Source: Eopsaltria australis
Lineage: Eukaryota; Chordata; Aves; Passeriformes; Petroicidae
Direction: 5' to 3'
Length of the DNA: 64,000 bases
Assembly: GCA_034509425.1 (NCBI GenBank)
Contig: JAVTVJ010000048.1
Span: 992,001-1,056,000, forward strand
Positions 12,246 to 22,807 of this stretch are shown here, in pieces. The position numbers were made by a program, and so were the translations under genes. Every line of letters starts with the position of its first letter. Positions within the stretch are counted from its first letter, which is position 1. The notes beneath the pieces were generated by a model. That model had not been told where the DNA came from, searched no databases, and was given only the letters and a program-made list of their open reading frames with translations.

Positions 12246-12300
12246 GAATTTTGAGGGACAGCTGAAGACAGACAAATAATTCCAGCTCTGATGGGCCAAG
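12246..12300 (+). other. Candidate 55-nt non-coding exon (predicted from splice sites)
   Basis: Acceptor: a CTGAT branch-point match with its A at 12217 (28 nt before the AG), a pyrimidine-rich stretch and 'ctccttag' ending at 12245. Donor: CCAAG|GTGAGT at 12301, a perfect match to the consensus from -3 to +6. All three frames contain a stop inside the 55 nt, so an exon here would be non-coding or 5'-untranslated. No transcript evidence is available from sequence alone. Confidence 0.25.
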
Positions 12301-12600
12301 GTGAGTGTTGAAAAGGAAGAAAACAGCATACAATGTGTTTGGTCTTTGCAGCTGATTTTGCAGTGGTTTAGGTTTGTTTTTTTTTCTGATTTGCTCATGG
12401 ATTTTAAGAAGACATTTGTGAATCCGGAATTGATCCTCCTAGAATTGCAGGAGATAGGAATTTTATGGGAGTGTAAAGGAAATCAGAGGGTACAATGAGT
12501 GTGTCATGGTGTTGCCAACACCAGGAGATCTTGGGAAAAGGAGATTTTGTGCAGCACATCCTGGTGATGGTGGATGCATTTTGGCTGGGGTGATTTTAGG

Positions 12601-12655
12601 AATGGAATTGTAGAGTGGTTTGAGTTGAAAGGGATCTTAAAAATCATCCAGTGTT
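12601..12655 (-). mobile_element. CR1 LINE 3'-end scrap
   Basis: 'ggtttgagttgaaagggatc' followed by 'aaaaatcatccagt' is the complement of the CR1 3' untranslated end. About 55 bp survive. Confidence 0.85.
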
Positions 12656-13740
12656 GTGTTTGTGCTTTTGAATTTTGTGTTTGAAAGGAAAGGGTGTGGA
12701 AAGGTCCTGAAAGAAGTCCAAGAATATGAGCAGGAATGGCTCGTGGGACACAGCTTCCATCAAGGGCCTCTTCTGCCTCTTGCTGGACCCAAACTCCTCC
12801 TATCTTTGATCCCTCAGCAATTCCCAGGTACATCATCACCCAGAGAGAGCACAAAGCAATTTAGTGAAGTAATTAAAGTCCTTCTCTGATCACTTTACAG
12901 ACTCAGCAGTGTCATCATGGATGATGGGAAGAGTGAGGTGTAACCTTTGCTTGAATCCCGACTGATCCCACACTTCCCATAAAACACGGGATTTAAGAAA
13001 TTACTCTCAAGAACCAGCTCTAAGTATAATCTTAGCCTTTCTTTCAGATTTCTTGTTTTGCTGCTTTGTTATATTTATGTTTCTGATCAAACCCAGTGTC
13101 ACTGAGCTGGGATCCAGCTGGGAATTCCAGGGTTGGACCTGGCCACTAAGAGAATTCCCTCTAACTTGCATATCCCTTGAAAAGATGGCTGTGAAGGCAA
13201 TTCATAAAGTCCCCCAGCTAAGCACATCCTGTTATTTGTCTGGATTACACCTGGCTAGAAAAGATAGGTCGGTGTTTGTTTTTATTCCATCTGTGGAGAT
13301 TCTGAGAAAGGGTCCCAATATTGACAACCAAGCGGTGCCACCTAAGAAGCTGGATCCACTTTTATTGTGGAAAATAGAAAATATCCCTCTCCTGGTTTTT
13401 TTCCAGTTTGGAGCGGCCTGTTTTGGCCACAGTGGCCAAAGGCTCTGGAGTGTTGGTGGTGACTGACGTGAAACGAATTTGCGGTCTCAGCCCATTTCCC
13501 AGGACACTCAGGGGCTGTGTCATCCTTTACATCTTTAATTGTCTGGGGATTGAGCAGAGAAGCCAAACCCTGCTCTGGTGCAGGGGTTAATTAATGGTGT
13601 TCTGCAGAGCAGACGCAGTGGTTGGGAAGTGGGAAGAGGCACGGCGCTCTGACCCTGATTAAGTGTGGATTTGTGGAGAAAACCATCCCCGTTTCTGAAC
13701 CTCGAGGAAAACCAAAGCCAACCAAAGAAAGGAAAGCAAA
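12656..13740. other. Unique sequence, nothing identified
   Basis: About 1.1 kb with overlapping short open frames (up to 137 codons at 13053-13466) and no recognised family, repeat or RNA gene. Confidence 0.4.
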
Positions 13741-14262
13741 GAGAGTCACAGAAGCATTTTTTCAGCTGGAAAAGAGCTCCAAGATCATCGAGTCCAACCG
13801 TTCCCCCAGCTCTGCCAAGGCCATGACTAAACCCTGTCCCCAAGTGCCGCATCCACACATATTTTAAATACCTCCAGGAATGGCTGCTCAACCACTTCCC
13901 TGGGCAGCCTGTTCCAGTGCCTGACAACCCCTTCAGGGAAAACATTTTCCCTAATCTCCAATCTAAACCTCCCCTGGCCCAGCCTAAGGCCATTCCCTCT
14001 CCTCCTGTCCCTGTTCCCTGGGAGCAGAGCCCGACCCCCCCTCACTGCTCCTTCAGTCAGGGAGTTGTGCTCAGGGTCCCCCCTGAGCCTCCTTTTCTCC
14101 AGGCTGAGCCCCTTTCCCAGCCCCCTCAACAGCTCCTGGGGTACCAGCCCCTTCCCAGCTCCCTCAGGAATTCTCCAACCCCTTCTCCAGCTCTGTTCCC
14201 TTCTCTGGACATGCTCCAACCCCTCAATGTCCTAAATATCTTCCTTTTCCCCTTCTCCCATC
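13741..14262 (-). pseudogene. CR1 LINE, 5'-truncated copy with ORF2 C-terminal remnant
   Basis: About 520 bp of CR1 on the minus strand, one of the longest copies here. The minus-strand frame 13827-14219 stays open for 130 codons and reads like the C-terminal tail of CR1 ORF2: a 'SLEKRRLRGD' block, then a 'GNRDRRRGNGL' block, then '[20 protein letters not shown]'. Upstream of it the 'ggagaaggggttggagaatt' section is also CR1-like. Retention of frame over 130 codons suggests a fairly young or slowly decaying copy. The endonuclease and the reverse-transcriptase core are absent, so it cannot move by itself. Confidence 0.96.
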
Positions 14263-14482
14263 CCATGGCTGGGAAGAGGTGGGATGTAGCTGTTCAAGCC
14301 TGATTTTGGTTCTCACCCCACTCTGGGGTAAATATTTTATCCTCATCCAGATTTGCCCCCCAGAACAGCTGAGGTTGGATTTTATCCCCTGGTTTCTGGG
14401 TGGGTGCTGTAGTTCATGGCTGATATCCTCAGGCCACTCACGGACTGTGGTTGGGTTTTAGGGAAACCATAGGATTTAGATG

Positions 14483-14612
14483 ATAGAATCAATGGTTTGG
14501 GTTGGAAAGGACCTAAAGTCATCTTGTCCCATTCCCTGCCACGGCCAGTGACCATTTCCACCATCCCAGGCTGCTCCAAGCCCTGTCCAACTTGGACTTG
14601 GACACTTCCACA
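14483..14612 (-). mobile_element. CR1 LINE 3'-end fragment
   Basis: Complement of a CR1 3' end: 'atggtttgggttggaaagga', 'ccatcccaggctgctccaag', 'ccctgtccaacttggacttg'. About 130 bp, lying 220 bp to the right of the 13.7-14.3 kb copy in the same orientation but corresponding to the same 3' region, so it is a separate insertion or duplicate rather than a continuation. Confidence 0.95.
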
Positions 14613-15920
14613 ACCTCAGTTCCAGGTGCAGATGATTGCATTTCATTCATCTCAGAAGGCTTTGCACCCCTCAACCTACAGCCTTGGAAAAACAGAGGTT
14701 GGGAACATCTTTTCTTCACCCCAGATTTTCCCAGGAGCTTTTCCAAACAACTAAATCGGAGGTCAATGTTAATAATATTCCTGTTCACCCATTTATAATT
14801 TGATTTATAATGAAGATAAAGGGTTTAGTGCATTGAAGAGACTTTAAGCCTCCTTCTGACAAGTCAGTTGTCTTGCCTCTGTTTCCCCAGTCTGAATAAA
14901 ACGTCTGTCATTCCTGGTTTTCTAACTGAAAATAGGAATTCATGATTTCTAATGTCCTGGTTTTCTAATATCCACGATTTTAAGGGCCTTGCCTTTACCA
15001 TCCTTGGCAGCTTGCCTGCTGTCCAGAAGTGTTTCAGGCCCTCAGCACTCCACACTTCGTGGTGACAAATACATCGTGGGCAAGAGCACTAAAATCCCAG
15101 CAATTCAGCTGACTCCTGTGTCCTGTCCCATTATTTCAGATTTCAGGAATTATTGCTTTGCTGTTTAGCACTTTTATAAGAAGCTGATTCCACTGGGGGC
15201 CAAAGGCTCCCAGCCAGTGATTTCCAGTGGAAGGGGAGACAGTTTGACCAGGACAAAATCAACCCCAGGACTGAGCCCAAAATAGAGTCGTGTCTATTTT
15301 GAGGGTTTGATTTCTGTTTTAATTAAGGAAACCTTCAGCTGGTCAAAGAGCCCTGTGGCTTTGCAGCAAGGACAGGAGGTTCTTGGTCCAGGGGTGGGAG
15401 ACCTGAGCCCTCCTCTGGGGCATCGTGGTAGGATGGGGATGCTTGCAGGGACAAGTCATCCACACATCCCCAGGGGTTTGTGGGCTGGCTCTGACCACCA
15501 GAGGCTGGCCCGGAGGGGGAGAAAGGTTTTTGGGATGGTGTCATGAAGGGAGGTGGGATGGTGTCACCAAGGGAGGGTGACCAGCCCTTTGTGACATGAA
15601 TGGGGAGGGCAAAGTGATTTGTCAGAGCTCTGGGACAAGGGAGAGCTGAGAGGGATCCTTTGTGTGGTTAAATGCCAGGCAGGATGGTTTTCCAGCCGGG
15701 AGGGAACCCAGAGGCTTTAGGAACGTCCTGTGACAGAAGCCACGAGTCATCTGCTGCTCCTGGGAACAGCCCTGCCACCCCTTGCTTGCTGCTGGATTTG
15801 GGAACGCTGCCACTCGTTCCCATGGGATGCACGGGGTACAATCCCTGGTCACCCTGCAGAGGGACAGAGGTCAGACCTGTGCCCTTGTGGGGACAATTGG
15901 GGTGACAAACAGCCAGAGGG
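14613..15920. other. Unique sequence
   Basis: Nothing is recognised except a small imperfect tandem (GGGATGGTGTCA at 15532 and 15555, period 23). Composition becomes GC-richer toward the minisatellite that follows. Confidence 0.4.
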
Positions 15921-16356
15921 TGAGGATTTTTTGGGAGGGAAACAACCCATGGAAGCAGCACTGGGGAGGGGACGCTGAAGATTTGGTGGGAGGGAAGCAA
16001 CCCATGGGAGCAGCGCTGGAGAGGGGAGGCTGAGGATTTTTTGGGAGAGAAAGAGCCCATGGAAGCAGCGCTGGGTTGGGGTCACTGAGGATTTTTGGGA
16101 GGCAAGTAACCCATGGAAGCAACGCAGGAGAGGGGAGGCTGAGGATTTTTGGGAGGGAAATAACTCACAGAAGCAGTGCTGGACTGGGGTCACTGAGGAT
16201 TTTTGTGGTGGGAAAGAGCCCCTGGAAGCAGCTCTGGAGAGGGGAGGCTGAGGATTTTTTTGGGGGGAAAGAACTCATGGAAGCAGCGCTGGAGAGGGAA
16301 GCTGAGGATTTTTTGGGAGGGAAATAACCCATGGAAGCAGGGCTGGAAAGCCTGAG
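15921..16356. repeat. Minisatellite, 8 copies of a 54-55 bp unit
   Basis: Unit starts, marked by 'ctgaggatttt', lie at 15921, 15976, 16031, 16086, 16140, 16194, 16249 and 16303, a period of 54-55 bp. Each unit continues with a 'gggagggaaa...cccatggaagcagcgctgga' theme. Two sub-variants can be told apart at the unit start, 'gtcactgagg' (copies starting 16086 and 16194) and 'gaggctgagg' (most others). The array is stop-poor and gives spurious frames on both strands. Confidence 0.97.
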
Positions 16357-17745
16357 GAGCCGTGGCAGCGCTGCCGTGCCTCTGCCAGATGTGGCTGGGA
16401 TGGATGCAGGGGCATCCAGCTGTTGCTCTGCTCGGGAATTCTCCCTCCAGCTGTTCCTCCTCACCGGCACGGACAAACCCAGCCCTCACCCTCCAAATGG
16501 ATCAATATTCCCAGCCTCCAAGCCCCGTTCCTCAGGGCCCCTTGTCCAGGGTGGCAATGGGGGAATTAACTGGGTGGATGTTTTGTTTAATGACCAGGAT
16601 ATATTTGTATAATGACATGTTCAGGTCTCAAATAATGAGCTCAGATTTTTTTTTTTCTCTCCCCCCTCCTCCTCTCTTCTCCTTGCTTTCCAGGGAATGC
16701 TGGCAGGTTTGGCTCTGTGCATCATACCACAAAAATCTCACTCCTCCAGAAGAGGGCTAATACACGGAGGAGCTTTCTACCAGGCTGATGTATCCCACAT
16801 GCTTTCTATCTCAGCTTGGATTTCTCCAGGCCAGACAAAAGGATCAAAGCCAGGGAGGGGCAGGGCTGGGGGGAGCTTTAATCCTCGCAGACACGTGGAG
16901 AGCAGGGCAGCAGAGCAGGGCTAGAAAGGCTCAGACGCAGCCAAATTTAAGAACTGGTATTTATGAGCTGTGCCTAGAAATTGCCTCTGAGGATTGCAGA
17001 GCAGCTGGTGTCCCTTTCAGCTGACGTTTGACAGCACAGGCATGAGCAGGAAAGACAAATCGTGGATGGAATTGGTGGATGCAGGAGCAGGAAATCGGAG
17101 TTGTGTGGTCCAGGTTGCCTTTCTGTGGGTTTGTGTCGTGTTATCTGCATGGAGCTAAGGCAGGTATTAATCCCAAGGCTGAAATACTGCTGGGATGGGA
17201 GTAAATTGAAATGTCTTCAGCTAAATCAGTCTTCAAGGAACACCAGAGGGGCTCTGCTGGAGGTGTCCACCTTTCCCCAGGTGAATGGCTGAGATTCTTC
17301 TCCAGCTCTGAGGGTGTCCTGCAGAAAAAACTCCTTTTGGATAAATTACCTGGGAAGGAACACAAGTGGAATTCCAGCAACAGAAAGAAGGATGTCTGCA
17401 GGAGGAGCTACCCAGGAGTAGTAATTTTAAATCTATTCCAGCTCACAAATATTTGAAGGATTTTTCCAAACATAACTCACAAGGTTTGCTGTGCTTATTA
17501 AATGCTTGTTAAGAAACTGCACCGTGCCTTGTCTCTGAGTTGTGACTGGGAGTCATTAACACCCACTCAGTAACATTTCACATTCCAGGCTCTGGGTTTT
17601 AAGGTGGTTTAATGCATTCTGGAGACTCCAGGAAAGAGGAGAAGCTGGTGACAAATGAACATCATCCTGGTGACACACAGACCCATCTCCCATACCCGTC
17701 CCCAGTGAAGAAATTCTTTCTTTTTTCTTTTTCTTGGCCACTCAG
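16357..17745. other. Unique sequence
   Basis: Includes a strong polypyrimidine tract ending in CAG at about 16648-16693 that resembles a splice acceptor but has no good donor nearby. No coding region or transposon was recognised. Confidence 0.4.
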
Positions 17746-17828
17746 AAAACCAAAAAACCAACAAACCAGGTTTTATGCTCAGGTGCCACGTAAGGGTGAA
17801 GGATTCAGCAATGCACTCTTGTCCCCAG
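17746..17828 (+). other. Weak candidate exon (splice-site pair)
   Basis: A long pyrimidine tract 'tctttcttttttctttttct' followed by GGCCACTCAG (AG at 17744-17745) is paired with CCCAG|GTGAGC at 17829, giving 83 nt. The interval is A-rich at its start and has no recognisable coding content. It may well be a decoy. Confidence 0.12.
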
Positions 17829-18311
17829 GTGAGCAGTGAGGTGACATTGCCAGCAGGGGTGGGGAAAAGACAGAATTTCCTTTAAATGTGGTGGATTAGG
17901 AGTGTCCCTGCTGCCCACAAATGGCCAGGAGCTCTCAGACTGGAATCTTTGAATCTCTTTGTGTAACACAGGATTGTATCCCACGGATGCACTGGATCAT
18001 CTCCATGGCAGGATATTTTTCCTGGGTCAATTTAGGCACCCCCATCTCCAAAAGTGCCACCAAACATCAAAATGGGTGTCCCCAAGGTGGGAAACCTGGG
18101 CCACATCATGACCAGCCTTCAGTGGGGTCTTGTCCTGTCTGGGCAGCACTGGGGGACACCCAGCACATTCCATGGGGGGTGTGGTGGCCTTTGGGCTCAG
18201 GATCTCTTCATTCCCTGGTCCTGAGAGTGAGGATCCCTTTCCATGCCCAGTGGCCACCTTTCCCCTTGCTGGGACACCCTGAATCCATGACAGCACACGT
18301 GTGGAAAAGTC
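17829..18311. other. Unique sequence, nothing identified
   Basis: About 480 bp with one 159-codon open frame that runs on into the AT-rich tract and is therefore not informative. Confidence 0.4.
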
Positions 18312-18481
18312 CTATTTTTATTTTTATTTTTATTTTTATTTTTATTTCAATTTTAATTTTAATTTTTATTTTTATTTTTATTTTTATTTTTATTTTTTAA
18401 TTTTAATTTTAATCTTATTTTTAATTTTTTAATTTTTATTTTAATTTTCATTTTTGTTTTCATTTTATTTTCCATTTTTAT
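18312..18481. repeat. (TTTTTA)n hexamer tract
   Basis: About 170 bp of TTTTTA/TTTTAA-type units, nearly pure T and A. The left part is regular; the right part is interrupted by C and G substitutions. An A-rich retroelement tail is an alternative origin, but no element body is visible beside it. Confidence 0.95.
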
Positions 18482-18596
18482 TCACTTATATTTCTACTTC
18501 ATTTGTGACACTTCTACTGAGGACACGAGGTTCTCTGGACCCCAAATCTGGCTTGTCAAGTCCGAGGAGACAAAGCCAGGCTTATGTTGGCAGCAC

Positions 18597-18847
18597 GGAA
18601 AGAGGGAAAAAAGGAAAGAGGGAAAGAAGGAAAGGGGGGAAAAGGGGAATAGGGAAAGGGGGAAAGAGGGGAAGACGGAAAGAGGGAAAAAAGGAAAGAG
18701 GAAAAAAGGGAAATGGAGAAAGAGGGAAATAGGGAAAGAGTGAAGAAAGGGAAAGAGGGAAAGAGGGAAAAAGGGAAAGAGGGAAAAAGGGAAAGAGGGA
18801 AAGAGGGAAAGAGTGAAGAAAGGGAAAGAGGGAAAGAGGGAAAGAGG
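18597..18847. repeat. (GGGAAA/GA)n polypurine tract
   Basis: About 250 bp of almost pure purine on the plus strand with GGGAAAGA and GGGAAAAA units. Runs of three G separated by 4-6 purines recur many times, so the plus strand satisfies the loose G-quadruplex pattern and the duplex satisfies the triplex pattern. Stop-poor frames on both strands are artefacts of the repeat. Confidence 0.97.
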
Positions 18848-20248
18848 TCCTGCTCTGCCTCCCCCCATCAGCCCAGCCCAGGTTTTACAGTTCCTTGCCG
18901 CTTTATTTTCCTTGCAGGAAGAGCTGGAGAGCTCCAGGCACATTTCTGCTCGCTCTGCCCCTGCCTGGGTTGGCAGGAGGGGTTGCTAAGCGCTCATTGT
19001 GAGTGTTTGTACACACTCGGCACCAGGTTACCGTGAAAATTTGGGAAAGACTCACCCTGGAGGTGACGTTTTCATGGATACAAGGTGGCTCCCTGAGCAG
19101 TTTTCCAGGGGTGCAGGGAAATTCTCACTCTTTGCAGACATTGATTGGATTTTTTTTTTTTTTTTAATAATGCCAATATTTTTGTTGTTCTTATGGCGAT
19201 ATCAGCAGGGATGGGGAAAATCCTGCTCAGAGAAAAAAGTGCTTTCGAGTGCTGCACACCATTAAATAAATTCATTTGCATCACCCAGGGACAGGGAGGG
19301 GGCACGGGGTAAGTTTATCCCTGCCATTTGTTTGGGAATTGGGAGTGTATGCAAACCAAGCCCCTCTCTCGGGTGCTCTCAGGATGGAAGAAACCAACAC
19401 CCCCCGCCCATCCAAACCTGACTCCAAAGTTGCATTCCAGGGGTGATCTGGAAAATCCTAATTCCACTGTCTCCAAGGGCTGCACTGGGAGATGGGAAGG
19501 GATTCTGCAAACACAGGCTCCTGGAGCCACGACAGGGCCGAGTGTGAGAGCGGTTCAGGGGAAGTCTTAACCAGCGGGAGGGCAGAACAACAGCCCTGGT
19601 GCTGTATCCTGATCTGCTGCAGTGGATTTACAGCTGGTTCCTTTCCTGGAATGAAAAGATTAGGATCGCTGGAGCTGCGTGTGCGTCTTCCAGCGAGGAG
19701 AAGTAGGTATGCAGCAGCTGTAAAAATAAAGAGCCCTCTCAGGCCGTCGTAGTAAAAAGGTTTGGAAGCTGTTGAAAGTGGGGTGGGGTGGGAAAAATCC
19801 TCAAATTTCCTACCTTTTCTTTTTTTTTTTTTTTTTTCTTTTTTTGGTATTGTGAATTTCAGCCTGTGAGTTTTGAACTCGGTTTGAAAGGAAAGAAAAA
19901 GATTTACATGAAATGGGGGAGGGGGAAGGCTTAGAATTACAAGAAGGTTTCTAAACTTCCTTGGACACTCACAGAAATCAGTTGAATTCTGTCTCTTTTG
20001 TCTCGTTTTGTTGCCTTTCCCAAGAACCCTGCTGGTGTTGGCAGCGAGGAATCAAGGCCACAAAACCTGATGAGAGGAATTCCAGAGGAATTTGTCAAGA
20101 CTGGACTGTGTGCTTGGTCATGTGGTTGGTTCAGGGCTGTATCCATGATTTGGGAGCTGAAAACCCACGGGAATCATGGAGGGACAATGCAGGAGACCAG
20201 GGATTCACCTGTGACTAAATTTCTGATTTGCATGGAAGGAAACAGAGC
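18848..20248. other. Unique sequence with poly-T runs
   Basis: Poly-T runs lie near 19150 and 19819. A GGG|GTAAGT donor-like site at 19309 has no good acceptor upstream. No gene or transposon was recognised. Confidence 0.4.
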
Positions 20249-20362
20249 AGAATCTCAGTATCACTAAGGTTGGCAAAGCCCTCTAAGATCATCACCCACC
20301 ACTAATCCACTTCCCCAAGTGTCACATCCACCTTTTGGACCCTTCCAGGGATGGCTTTAATC
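20249..20362 (-). mobile_element. CR1 LINE 3' fragment, older subfamily
   Basis: Complement of a CR1 3' region: 'cactaaggttggcaaagccc', 'tctaagatcatcacccacca', then 'ccccaagtgtcacatccacc' and 'ccttccagggatggctttaa'. Short internal deletions relative to the better-kept copy at 13741 show decay. Confidence 0.85.
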
Positions 20363-21429
20363 TCACAATGGTGAGAGATGGCAGTGGGATAAATGAGGCG
20401 CCTTTTTTCTGCCTCTGGCACCCCCACAAACTTTCCTCCCAACCCAGACTCAGAATCAGAGAGTCAGAGGATTCCTCCTATCTGGGGAGGTTCCCAGCCC
20501 AGGAACTCCAGGGAATGGGATGGTGCCTCCAAAGCTGCCAAGCAATGCAGGTTTTCTTGGGATAACCAAACCACGATGGTGTCCATCATTAATTTGGTGA
20601 CATTGCTGGTGGAATTCAGCTTTTCTGGAAGTGAAAGCTCCCCACCTAAATGCAAATGCTGAATTCCAAGCCCCTGAATTTCCTCATTTGATACCAAAAC
20701 CAGGGAAAAAACCGAAAACCAAAACTAGAGGGAAAGTAGAGTGGACTGAAATGGTTTCTCCTCAGAGATCGTTTTATGAAAACACTGCCCTTGTCCATCA
20801 GTCAGTGAAATCTGACAATGTCTTCACACATTAATTGTGAACTTGTGGCTCATTTTTTCTGCCTAATTTTGAGTCCCTTGGGGCTCTTCTACCTCTTTGT
20901 TTTCCTCTGGATGTCCCCCTTGCTCAGGTGGTCTTGGTAATTCCTTCCAGGAAGGTGCTCCTTGTTTCCGTGAGGCTTCACATGGGCAGGAGGACACCAG
21001 AGCACGTGGTTTTTATTCCTCTCATCTTTGTTCCGTTTATTTCCTGGGTATGGAGGCTGATATCCTGACTCAAATACACATCCAGAACCTCTCCTGACTC
21101 CCAGAGACTCTCGGGGACAAGTGCTGTCTTCTACAGGAAAAAAATTCCTAATAATACTTAGGAAAAGCTGCCCTTGGAAAGTTTGTTCCTGATTTGTGTC
21201 AGCAAGAAATCAGTTTATTTTAGGAATCTCCGTGCCCTCCCAAAAGTCCATGTTAAGGTCCCTTATTAATCATCCTACAATGTTATTATTCAGCATTTCT
21301 TTTAAATACACAAGAACAATATTGGAGTTTGCAGAATTATTTGTTGTGCAAAGACTTTTTCTTCCCCTTTGCTTTAAAACTTTTCACAGCCCCTCACAGA
21401 ATTTGTTGAGCAACCCCTGAGATTCGAGG
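20363..21429. other. Unique sequence, nothing identified
   Basis: About 1.1 kb without recognised repeats, RNA genes or coding regions; the short open frames overlap on opposite strands. Confidence 0.4.
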
Positions 21430-22060
21430 CTGGTTTGGACCCGGTCCTAGAAAACAAGCCAAGCAGGATAAATAAAATAAAACATCTGGAAGTCTAGCCA
21501 TCGGAATATCATCAGATATCCTCTGATTCCGAGGGTATCTCGTGTGTGGAAGGTAATAATCTGAAGCATTGGGCTGTTCATAACACATAACTCTCCGAAA
21601 GAATGTGGAATGAGACACGAAATGATGTTGATCTGTGTTGATTGTCTCGAAAATTTACTGTGGAAAAATCATGAGGTCTGTAATGAATAGTTGGACGGCT
21701 CAAACAAATGTCCGTGCCAATAAAACCTAAACATATATTTAAAAAACAAAGATAACAGAAGTCAGTCTCGCCGAGCAGAGATGGAGGGAACAATGTGAAG
21801 GATAAACACTGTTGAAAGGGGGGGGAAAAGGCAAATAAGGTTCTAATTAGGGGGAGGGACTGAATAGATTACACAGACAAAGATAAAAGCGAGGAAACCT
21901 AATTGGAAACACAGCAGTGTGGTATCAAACAATCCGAAATATGTTATCTGGGACAAATGGGGGTTTGGATCTTTCCACAGCGGGGAAAAAGGTTGATGCT
22001 CTGGAGTTTAGGAGACAGGAAGCACAGGGAAGAGAAAGATATTAGTCAGGATTAAAATCC
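21430..22060. promoter_or_regulatory. Candidate conserved non-coding element
   Basis: An AT-rich, repeat-free block that still carries about a dozen CpG dinucleotides. SOX-type cores (AACAATGTG near 21792, AACAATCC near 21929), homeodomain-type TAATTAG/TAATTGG cores (around 21845 and 21900) and GATA-type AGATAA cores are scattered through it. There is no open frame of note. This texture, unlike the neighbouring GC-richer sequence, resembles vertebrate enhancers, but conservation cannot be seen from one sequence. Confidence 0.3.
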
Positions 22061-22117
22061 CATTTCCCAAATGGAGAAAGGCCACGCAACCCTTCCCCCA
22101 TGTGGAAAACTATAATT

Positions 22118-22351
22118 CCATCCACAACTCTCATGGAAATACAAGAGCACAGAGCGATGTTCAATGTCCAAGGTGTCCATCAAAGACCTGAGCTTCCATC
22201 CACAACTCTCATGGAAATACAAGAGCATGGAGTGATGTTCAATGTTCAAAGTGCTCATCAAAGACCTGGGGTTCCATCCACAATTTCCATGGAAATGCAA
22301 GAGCACGGAGTGATGTTCAATGTCCAAGGTGTCCATCAAAGACCTGAGGTT
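22118..22351. repeat. Tandem repeat, 3 copies of a 78-bp unit
   Basis: Units start at 22118, 22196 and 22274 with 'ccatccacaactctcatgga' or a near match, exact period 78. Divergence among copies is low, a handful of substitutions and no indels. Since 78 is divisible by three and the unit lacks stops in one frame on each strand, the array gives 26-residue repeats in open frames on both strands (22100-22594 plus, 22052-22339 minus). I read this as a minisatellite, not a gene. Confidence 0.96.
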
Positions 22352-22716
22352 TCTTCAGGTCTTTCAGTGCTGGTGGAAACAGAGCCCAAAGTTCAGCCTG
22401 GTGACTTCTCCCGTGTCACCTCTCCGTGGTGGCCCAGAAATAAAGAGAATTTCCCTGAATTTGGCCAACCCACTGGAGATACTAACTATGGACTTCATGG
22501 TGTGGGAGCAGGAAAAATCAGTGGGTGTTGGTTAAAATTGGAGGGAGAAAGATTTTGTGGTCAATTTGAACAGACACCTTATCAAGTGCTTTGAAGCTCC
22601 TTTAGGGACTCAGCCCTAAACCCAGACTCTGAGGGAGAAGGGACAACTCAAGGAGCAGGGAATTGCTCTCCTGAGATTATGACACCCAAGTTTATCTCAT
22701 GTGCTGCACCTGGAGG
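22352..22716. other. Unique sequence right of the 78-bp array
   Basis: The plus-strand frame that traverses the 78-bp repeats continues here to 22594. No family is recognised. Confidence 0.35.
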
Positions 22717-22807
22717 CTGGAATATATTTGTTTGCTTTCTGGAATATGTTTGTTCTCTAGAATATGTGTTTTTTCTGGATATGTTTGTTCTCTAGAATAT
22801 GTTTGTC
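22717..22807. repeat. Degenerate tandem repeat, about 18-bp unit
   Basis: Five units of the type TCTGGAATATGTTTGTTC, alternating TCTGGA and TCTAGA at the start, with one 22-bp unit at the left end. The period is about 18 bp. Confidence 0.85.

Noticed and set aside
13827..14219. 130-codon minus-strand frame as a host gene
   Set aside because: It is the C-terminal remnant of CR1 ORF2, with CR1 DNA continuing on both sides.
16648..16693. Strong splice-acceptor-like pyrimidine tract
   Set aside because: No plausible donor follows within a normal exon length, and pyrimidine-rich runs are common in this window.
18494..18943. 149-codon minus frame of Phe-Pro-Ser-Leu repeats
   Set aside because: It is a translation of the GGGAAA purine tract on its complement.
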